Shown: positions 1 to 5,219 of the stretch, piece by piece
How positions within the stretch are numbered: position 1 is the stretch's first letter
Layout: every line of letters starts with the position of its first letter
Assembly: GCA_902773035.1 (NCBI GenBank)
Contig: CACYDB010000199.1
Coordinates: 1-5,219 of the forward strand
Direction of reading: 5' to 3'
Source of the DNA: an uncultured Ruminococcus sp.
GTDB lineage: Bacteria > Bacillota > Clostridia > Oscillospirales > Acutalibacteraceae
Length of the DNA: 5,219 nucleotides
Translations under genes and position numbers: made by a program
Notes under the pieces: model-generated
What the model saw: the letters and a program-made list of their open reading frames with translations, nothing else
What the model was told of the DNA's origin: nothing
Databases searched by the model: none

Positions 1-1650
<1,650 letters not shown>

Positions 1651-1668
1651 AAGTTAAGAAGGAATAAC

Positions 1669-1673
1669 GAGGG
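1669..1673 (+). promoter_or_regulatory. Ribosome binding site of gltX
   Basis: GAGGG lies 6 nt before the ATG at 1680, a normal Shine-Dalgarno position. A second purine-rich stretch, AAGAAGGA at 1656-1663, is 16 nt upstream of the ATG and is probably too far to be the main site. The site supports ATG 1680, and the protein that follows opens as GluRS should, with the HVGN motif at residues 20-23. The 29-nt gap has no room for a T-box or a terminator. Confidence 0.75.
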
Positions 1674-1679
1674 ATAAAT

Positions 1680-3179
1680 ATGTCAGTAATCAAAAAAGTT
1701 CGCACGCGTTACGCGCCCTCTCCGACGGGTTTTATGCACGTCGGAAATCTGCGCACGGCGCTGTATGAGTATCTTATCGCAAAATCTCAGGGCGGTACCT
1801 TTGTGCTCAGAATCGAGGACACTGACCGCGAAAGATATGTTGAGGGAGCTGTGGACGTTATCTACAACACCCTCAAGACCGCGGGAATCACTCACGACGA
1901 GGGTCCCGACGTCGGCGGCGACTACGGTCCCTACGTTCAGTCTGAGCGCAGGGAGATGTATCTGCCCTACGCCGAGCAGCTTGTTAAAGAGGGCAAGGCT
2001 TACCGCTGCTTCTGCTCAAAGGAGAGGCTCGAGAAATTAGCCGAGACCTCTGAGTTCGGCGGCTACGACAGACATTGCCGCGATCTCAGCGAGGATGAAA
2101 TTCAGGCGGAGCTTAATAAGGGCACGCCCTATGTTATCCGTCAGAAAATGCCGCTCGAGGATAAGACGACGTTTAAGGACGCTGTGTTCGGCGAGATAAG
2201 CGTTGATAACAGCGAGCTGCAGGATCAGATCCTTATCAAGACAGACGGTTATCCGACCTACAATTTCGCGAACGTAATAGACGATCACACTATGGGAATC
2301 ACGCACGTAGTAAGAGGCAGCGAGTATCTCAGCTCTACGCCGAAGTACAATCTGCTTTATGAGGCGTTCGGATGGGAGATCCCGACCTACGTTCATCTTC
2401 CGCTCATTATGGGCAAGAACGAGGACGGCACAGTCAGCAAGCTCAGCAAGCGTCACGGCTCGACGGGCTTTGAGGACTTGGTCGAGGACGGATATCTGCC
2501 CGAGGCTATCATCAATTATATAGCTCTGCTGGGCTGGTGTCCCAAGGATAATCAGGAGATTTTTACGATGAAGGAGCTGGAGGAAAGCTTTTTCATCGAG
2601 GGTATTTCAAAGTCGCCCGCTGTGTTTGACTACGACAAGCTTTTGTGGATGAACGCGGAGTACATCAAGGCTATGAGCGACGAGGAGTTCACCGAGAGGG
2701 CTATGCCTTTCTACAAGGAGGCTCTCGGGGGAATGGATGTTGACTATAACAAGTTTGCCGCCATTTTGAAGCAGAGGACGGAGAAATTCACCGAAATTCC
2801 CGACAAAATCAGATTTTTCGCTCAGCTTCCCGAGTATGATACGGAGCTGTTTGTAAATAAAAAGAGCAAGACTAATCTTGAAAATTCGCCCGCGCTTCTT
2901 AAAGAGGCTTACGACAGGCTAAAGGCTCTGGACGAGTGGAACCACGACTCTATCCACGACTGCCTTATCAATATGGCTCAGGAGAAGGAGCTCAAAAACG
3001 GTACTGTTATGTGGGGAGTCAGGATCGCCGCGGCAGGTCAGAAGGTCACTCCCGGCGGCGCGATCGAGATTCTCGATATCCTCGGCAGAGAGGAAGCGCT
3101 CAGGAGAATTGAGATTGGACTTAGTAAGTTTGAGGATTTAAATATAGCCTCGAAAGAACAATTTGAGAATTTGTTCTAA
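1680..3179 (+). CDS. gltX: Glutamyl-tRNA synthetase (GluRS)
   Basis: This class Ic aminoacyl-tRNA synthetase attaches glutamate to tRNA(Glu) with ATP in the cytoplasm. Its 499 residues match the usual bacterial length of about 470-500. The N-terminus reads RYAPSPTGFMHVGNLRTA, with the HIGH-type motif HVGN at 20-23, followed by the conserved RIEDTDRER. The KMSKS-type loop is KLSKR at 254-258. C110, C112, Y129 and C133 (in YRCFCS and YDRHC) resemble the zinc site of E. coli GluRS. The region from about 330 to the end is the alpha-helical anticodon-binding part, without obvious motifs. ATG 1680 is chosen for its GAGGG site and the standard distance to HVGN. It lies 29 nt after secA and 10 nt before glnS, so co-transcription is likely. 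The neighbouring glnS suggests a discriminating enzyme limited to tRNA(Glu), but that is inference; the anticodon-reading residue was not assigned. Confidence 0.97.
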   Translation: MSVIKKVRTRYAPSPTGFMHVGNLRTALYEYLIAKSQGGTFVLRIEDTDRERYVEGAVDVIYNTLKTAGITHDEGPDVGGDYGPYVQSERREMYLPYAEQLVKEGKAYRCFCSKERLEKLAETSEFGGYDRHCRDLSEDEIQAELNKGTPYVIRQKMPLEDKTTFKDAVFGEISVDNSELQDQILIKTDGYPTYNFANVIDDHTMGITHVVRGSEYLSSTPKYNLLYEAFGWEIPTYVHLPLIMGKNEDGTVSKLSKRHGSTGFEDLVEDGYLPEAIINYIALLGWCPKDNQEIFTMKELEESFFIEGISKSPAVFDYDKLLWMNAEYIKAMSDEEFTERAMPFYKEALGGMDVDYNKFAAILKQRTEKFTEIPDKIRFFAQLPEYDTELFVNKKSKTNLENSPALLKEAYDRLKALDEWNHDSIHDCLINMAQEKELKNGTVMWGVRIAAAGQKVTPGGAIEILDILGREEALRRIEIGLSKFEDLNIASKEQFENLF

Positions 3180-3180
3180 T

Positions 3181-3186
3181 GGTGAT
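3181..3186 (+). promoter_or_regulatory. Ribosome binding site of glnS (decides the start)
   Basis: GGTGAT matches the 3' part of the full anti-Shine-Dalgarno complement (GGAGGTGAT) and ends 3 nt before ATG 3190. In that register the missing GGAGG core would sit about 7 nt from the ATG, so the spacing is normal although the core is imperfect. It begins 2 nt after the gltX stop, so ribosomes finishing gltX would be delivered here, which fits translational coupling. It favours ATG 3190 over the in-frame TTG at 3163. Confidence 0.6.
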
Positions 3187-3189
3187 TAT

Positions 3190-4863
3190 ATGGAGAATGA
3201 AAAATTAGTTAACGAAAATTTTATACATCGTTTTATAAAAGAGGATATCGCCGAGGGCGGCGATTATTACGGCAAGACGGTTCATACACGTTTTCCGCCT
3301 GAGCCGAACGGTTATCTGCACATCGGTCACGCAAAGGCTGTGTGCGTGGACTTCGGCACGGCTGAGAAATTCGGCGGACTGTGCAATCTGAGAATGGACG
3401 ACACCAATCCTACAAAGGAGGATGTGGAGTACGTTGACGCTATCAAGGAGGACATCAAGTGGCTCGGCTTTGACTGGGACGACAGGTTCTACTACGCGTC
3501 GGATTACTTTGAGCAGATGTACGGCTTCGCCGTTGAGCTTATCAAAAAGGGACTCGCCTATGTCTGCGAGCTGACGGGTGAGCAAATGCGCGAATACCGC
3601 GGAGACCTCTCAACTCCCGCGAAATCTCCCTACCGTGACAGACCTGTTGAGGAGAGCCTCGACCTGTTCAAGCGTATGAGAGATGGCGAGTTTGAGGACG
3701 GCAGAATGACTCTGAGGGCTAAAATCGACCTCGCGTCAGGCAACTTCGCTATGCGTGATCCCGTTATTTACAGAATCAATCATATGAGCCATCACAGAAC
3801 TGGCGACAAGTGGTGCATCTACCCGATGTACGACTTCGCGCATCCTATCGAGGACGCGCTGGAGGGCATTACGCACTCGCTGTGCACGCTGGAGTTTGAG
3901 GCTCACAGACCGCTCTACGACTGGGTCGTTGACAATATCACGGCTCCCGTTAAGCCGAGACAGATCGAGTTCGCGAGACTCGGTATCAATCACACGGTTA
4001 TGAGCAAGCGTAAGCTCAGAAGGCTTGTTGAGGAGAATTTCGTCAGCGGCTGGGACGATCCGCGTATGCCGACTCTGTGCGGAATGAGACGCAGAGGCTA
4101 TACGCCTGAGTCGATCAGGGGCTTTACAGACCAGATCGGCGTTTCAAAGGTCAACTCCACGGTTGAGTACAGCTTCCTCGAGCATTGTCTGCGCGACGAC
4201 CTCAATGAGAGAGCCGCGAGAGCTATGGCGGTGCTCGACCCCGTAAAGCTTGTAATCACGAACTATCCCGAGGGTCAGACCGAGGAATTTGAAATAGAAA
4301 ATCACCCCAATCATCCCGAGATGGAGACGAGAAAGGTGACTTTTTCGAGAGAGCTTTTCATTGAGTCAACGGACTTTATGGAGGAGCCGTTCAAGAAGTA
4401 TCAGCGTCTTTACCCCGGCAACGAGGTCAGGATCAAGAGCGCGTATATCGTGAAGTGCACGGGCTGTAAGAAGGACGAGGACGGAAACGTGGTTGAGGTT
4501 TACGCCGAGTACGATCCCGAGACGCGCGGAGGTAATACTCCCGACGGAAGAAAGGTCAGGGGCACTATCCACTGGGTCAACGCCAATGACTGCGTTGACG
4601 CGGAGATCAGGCTGTACGACAACCTCTTTACCGTTGAGGAGCCCGACGCGGCTGAGGGAGATTTTACCGAGTATATCAATCCCGAGTCGCTTGTTGTGCT
4701 TGAAAACTGCAAGCTGGAAAAATCCCTGCTTAACGCCAAGCCTGAGGACAGGTTCCAGTTTATGAGACAGGGCTACTTCTGCGTTGACAGCAAGGACAGC
4801 TCTGAGGACAGGCTCGTGTTTAACAGAGCCGTCGGACTCAAGGACAGCTTTAAGAAAAATTGA
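3190..4863 (+). CDS. glnS: Glutaminyl-tRNA synthetase (GlnRS)
   Basis: This class Ic enzyme charges tRNA(Gln) with glutamine directly. From ATG 3190 it has 557 residues, against 554 in E. coli GlnRS, which it resembles over its whole length. The N-terminal NFIHRFIKEDIAEG corresponds to the E. coli NFIRQIIDEDL region. The catalytic Rossmann fold carries PPEPNGYLHIGHAK with HIGH at 44-47, DDTNP at 70-74 (D70 aligns with E. coli Asp66) and CIYPMYDF at 209-216 (Y214 aligns with Tyr211, a glutamine-pocket residue). The KMSKS loop is VMSKR at 270-274, and WDDPRMPT follows. The two anticodon-binding beta-barrels begin about residue 350 (VKLVITNYPEG), with GTIHWVNA, EIRLYDNLF and FNRAVGLKDSF towards the end. 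An in-frame TTG at 3163 would add 9 residues but lies inside gltX and lacks family support. The first 15 or so codons are unusually AT-rich. The stop codon falls inside the left arm of the downstream inverted repeat. Confidence 0.97.
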   Translation: MENEKLVNENFIHRFIKEDIAEGGDYYGKTVHTRFPPEPNGYLHIGHAKAVCVDFGTAEKFGGLCNLRMDDTNPTKEDVEYVDAIKEDIKWLGFDWDDRFYYASDYFEQMYGFAVELIKKGLAYVCELTGEQMREYRGDLSTPAKSPYRDRPVEESLDLFKRMRDGEFEDGRMTLRAKIDLASGNFAMRDPVIYRINHMSHHRTGDKWCIYPMYDFAHPIEDALEGITHSLCTLEFEAHRPLYDWVVDNITAPVKPRQIEFARLGINHTVMSKRKLRRLVEENFVSGWDDPRMPTLCGMRRRGYTPESIRGFTDQIGVSKVNSTVEYSFLEHCLRDDLNERAARAMAVLDPVKLVITNYPEGQTEEFEIENHPNHPEMETRKVTFSRELFIESTDFMEEPFKKYQRLYPGNEVRIKSAYIVKCTGCKKDEDGNVVEVYAEYDPETRGGNTPDGRKVRGTIHWVNANDCVDAEIRLYDNLFTVEEPDAAEGDFTEYINPESLVVLENCKLEKSLLNAKPEDRFQFMRQGYFCVDSKDSSEDRLVFNRAVGLKDSFKKN

Positions 4864-4890
4864 GAATTGATAATTGAAAATTGAAAATTG

Positions 4891-4938
4891 TGGTCGGGTA
4901 GACAGATTATTCCGTAAGGAGCGTTTGTTTCCCGACCA
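4891..4938 (-). terminator. Hairpin with 8-bp GC-rich stem; possible terminator for the - strand gene
   Basis: TGGTCGGG (4891-4898) pairs perfectly with CCCGACCA (4931-4938) across a 32-nt loop. The loop contains a small TCC-GTAA-GGA hairpin (4911-4920) with a GNRA-type tetraloop. Read on the - strand, the stem is followed by the T-rich run CAATTTTCAATTTTC, so it could end transcription of the convergent gene. The loop is longer than in a classic intrinsic terminator and the T-run is interrupted, hence moderate confidence. Confidence 0.4.
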
Positions 4939-4947
4939 TATCAGTAT

Positions 4948-4967
4948 TTCGCTATCGCGAAGCGATA
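4948..4967. other. Small hairpin with two exclusive pairings
   Basis: TATCGC (4953-4958) pairs with GCGATA (4962-4967) around a GAA triloop. Alternatively TTCGC (4948-4952) pairs with GCGAA (4957-4961) around TATC. The two stems share bases 4953-4961 and cannot form together. It sits at the centre of the inverted-repeat element, between the two GTCGGG hairpins. No function can be assigned from sequence. Confidence 0.45.
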
Positions 4968-4977
4968 TATTAATTAT

Positions 4978-5030
4978 GTCGGGCAGAGAAGTTGATTTTT
5001 ACATCAACCCTTCTGCCCGACGTTAATTTT
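4978..5030 (+). terminator. Strong hairpin followed by T-rich run; probable intrinsic terminator of the secA-gltX-glnS transcript
   Basis: The left arm 4978-4996 pairs with 5003-5021: 17 of 19 positions pair (one G-U), with a 2x2 internal mismatch at 4989-4990/5009-5010 and a TTTTAC loop. The base is GC-rich (GTCGGGCAGA with TCTGCCCGAC). GTTAATTTT (5022-5030) and further T-rich sequence follow on the + strand. It lies 115 nt after the glnS stop and is the strongest terminator candidate in the window for the + strand genes. The T-run is interrupted, so efficiency is uncertain. It is part of the larger inverted-repeat element. Confidence 0.6.
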
Positions 5031-5059
5031 CCATTTTCCATTTTCAACTTTCAATTGCT

Positions 5060-5219
5060 TCAAACTACGGTTATTTTGCAGTGGAGTTTCTTTTTGCCGT
5101 ATTTGACGGTTATTGTAGCCTTGCCTTTGGACTTGGCTTTGACCGTTCCTTTATAGGACACCGTCGCGACTCTCTTGTTTGAGGACTTGAAGGTCACGAC
5201 CTTTGAGGTGCCTTTGATT
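5060..5219 (-). CDS. C-terminus of a protein ending in a bacterial Ig-like (Big_2-type) domain (5' end outside window)
   Basis: On the - strand a frame runs from the window edge to a TGA at 5060-5062, giving 52 residues that read as the second half of a Big_2 fold. The signature is FKSSNKRVATVSYKGTVKAK then SKGKATITVKYGKKKLHCKITVV. The S-S-N-x-x-V-A-T-V-S and G-x-V-x-A-x-x-x-G-x-A-T-I-T-V pattern is the hallmark of the family. Such domains usually occur as repeats at the end of secreted or cell-surface proteins of Gram-positive anaerobes, where they act as stalks, adhesin parts or modules beside enzymes. The protein ends right after the domain, with no sortase motif or membrane anchor visible. 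The actual function depends on the N-terminal part, which is not here. It converges on glnS, and its stop lies 2 nt from the inverted-repeat element. Confidence 0.82.
   Translation of the reverse strand, partial: IKGTSKVVTFKSSNKRVATVSYKGTVKAKSKGKATITVKYGKKKLHCKITVV

Larger units (their letters stand above)
4857..5057. repeat. Palindromic intergenic element with 33-nt imperfect terminal inverted repeats (MITE-like or REP-like)
   Basis: The left arm 4857-4889 and the right arm 5025-5057 are inverted copies of each other without gaps; 27 of 33 positions agree, and the inner 17 (4873-4889 against 5025-5041) agree at 15. Both arms have a 7-nt period (AATTGAA-like on the left, AATGGAA/AATTGAA-like on the right read on the - strand). 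Between them are three hairpin modules at 4891-4938, 4948-4967 and 4978-5021. There is no convincing ORF and no clear target-site duplication. The whole intergenic space between glnS and the convergent gene is this element. Likely readings are a non-autonomous mobile element, a REP-type repeat, or a purpose-built bidirectional terminator. The structure is directly visible; mobility and copy number are inference. Confidence 0.6.

Noticed and set aside
1651..1679. Possible T-box or other leader RNA before gltX
   Set aside because: The gap is only 29 nt and contains just the ribosome binding sequence, far too short for a T-box specifier stem and antiterminator.
3115..3143. Weak promoter-like pair TTGGAC and TTAAAT with 17-nt spacing before glnS
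   Set aside because: Only 3 of 6 and 4 of 6 consensus matches, lying inside the AT-rich end of gltX; chance is the simpler explanation.
3163..3165. TTG as the glnS start
   Set aside because: It adds nine residues (MRICSNGDY) with no counterpart in GlnRS, lies within gltX, and is less well placed than ATG 3190 with its GGTGAT site.
3179..3181. ATG overlapping the gltX stop (TAATG)
   Set aside because: It is out of frame with glnS and reaches a stop after nine codons.
4862..5057. CRISPR array or phage attachment site reading of the AT-rich repeats
   Set aside because: The units are 7 nt with no spacers of regular length, and there is no tRNA, integrase or direct-repeat pair of attachment type in the window.

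Overview
This 5.2 kb window holds a tightly packed run of housekeeping genes on the + strand, a compact palindromic intergenic element, and the tail of a surface-type gene on the - strand. The start is cut inside secA (preprotein translocase ATPase; 549 codons present, N-terminal third or more missing). It is followed by complete gltX (glutamyl-tRNA synthetase, 499 aa) and complete glnS (glutaminyl-tRNA synthetase, 557 aa from the preferred ATG). After glnS comes a 196-nt intergenic stretch packed with inverted repeats. The last 160 bases are the C-terminus of a convergent gene encoding a bacterial Ig-like (Big_2-type) domain.

The likely host is a Gram-positive anaerobe of the Clostridia, plausibly Ruminococcus or another member of the Oscillospiraceae. 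This is inference from several signs: moderate GC with strong GAG and GAC preference, purine-rich Shine-Dalgarno sites, a SecA with a long insert between helicase motifs V and VI and a Cys-Cys SEC-C tail, a lysine-rich Big_2 C-terminus ending in CKITVV, and an AT-rich 7-nt periodic intergenic repeat. No 16S or other decisive marker is present.

secA, gltX and glnS are co-directional with gaps of 29 and 10 nt and no visible terminator or promoter between them, so they probably form one transcript. gltX and glnS side by side imply that Glu-tRNA(Glu) and Gln-tRNA(Gln) are each made directly. Such a cell would not need GluRS mischarging plus amidotransferase for glutamine. SecA is functionally separate (protein export), so the grouping looks like shared growth-linked expression rather than one pathway.

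The part least explained by ordinary gene content is positions 4857-5057. Two outer arms of 33 nt are inverted copies (27 of 33 positions agree) built on a 7-nt period. They enclose three hairpin modules, two of which share the same GTCGGG/CCCGAC core. The left arm covers the glnS stop codon, and the right arm ends 2 nt from the stop of the convergent gene. It looks like a MITE-like or REP-like non-autonomous element that also serves as a bidirectional terminator. No new protein system is visible.
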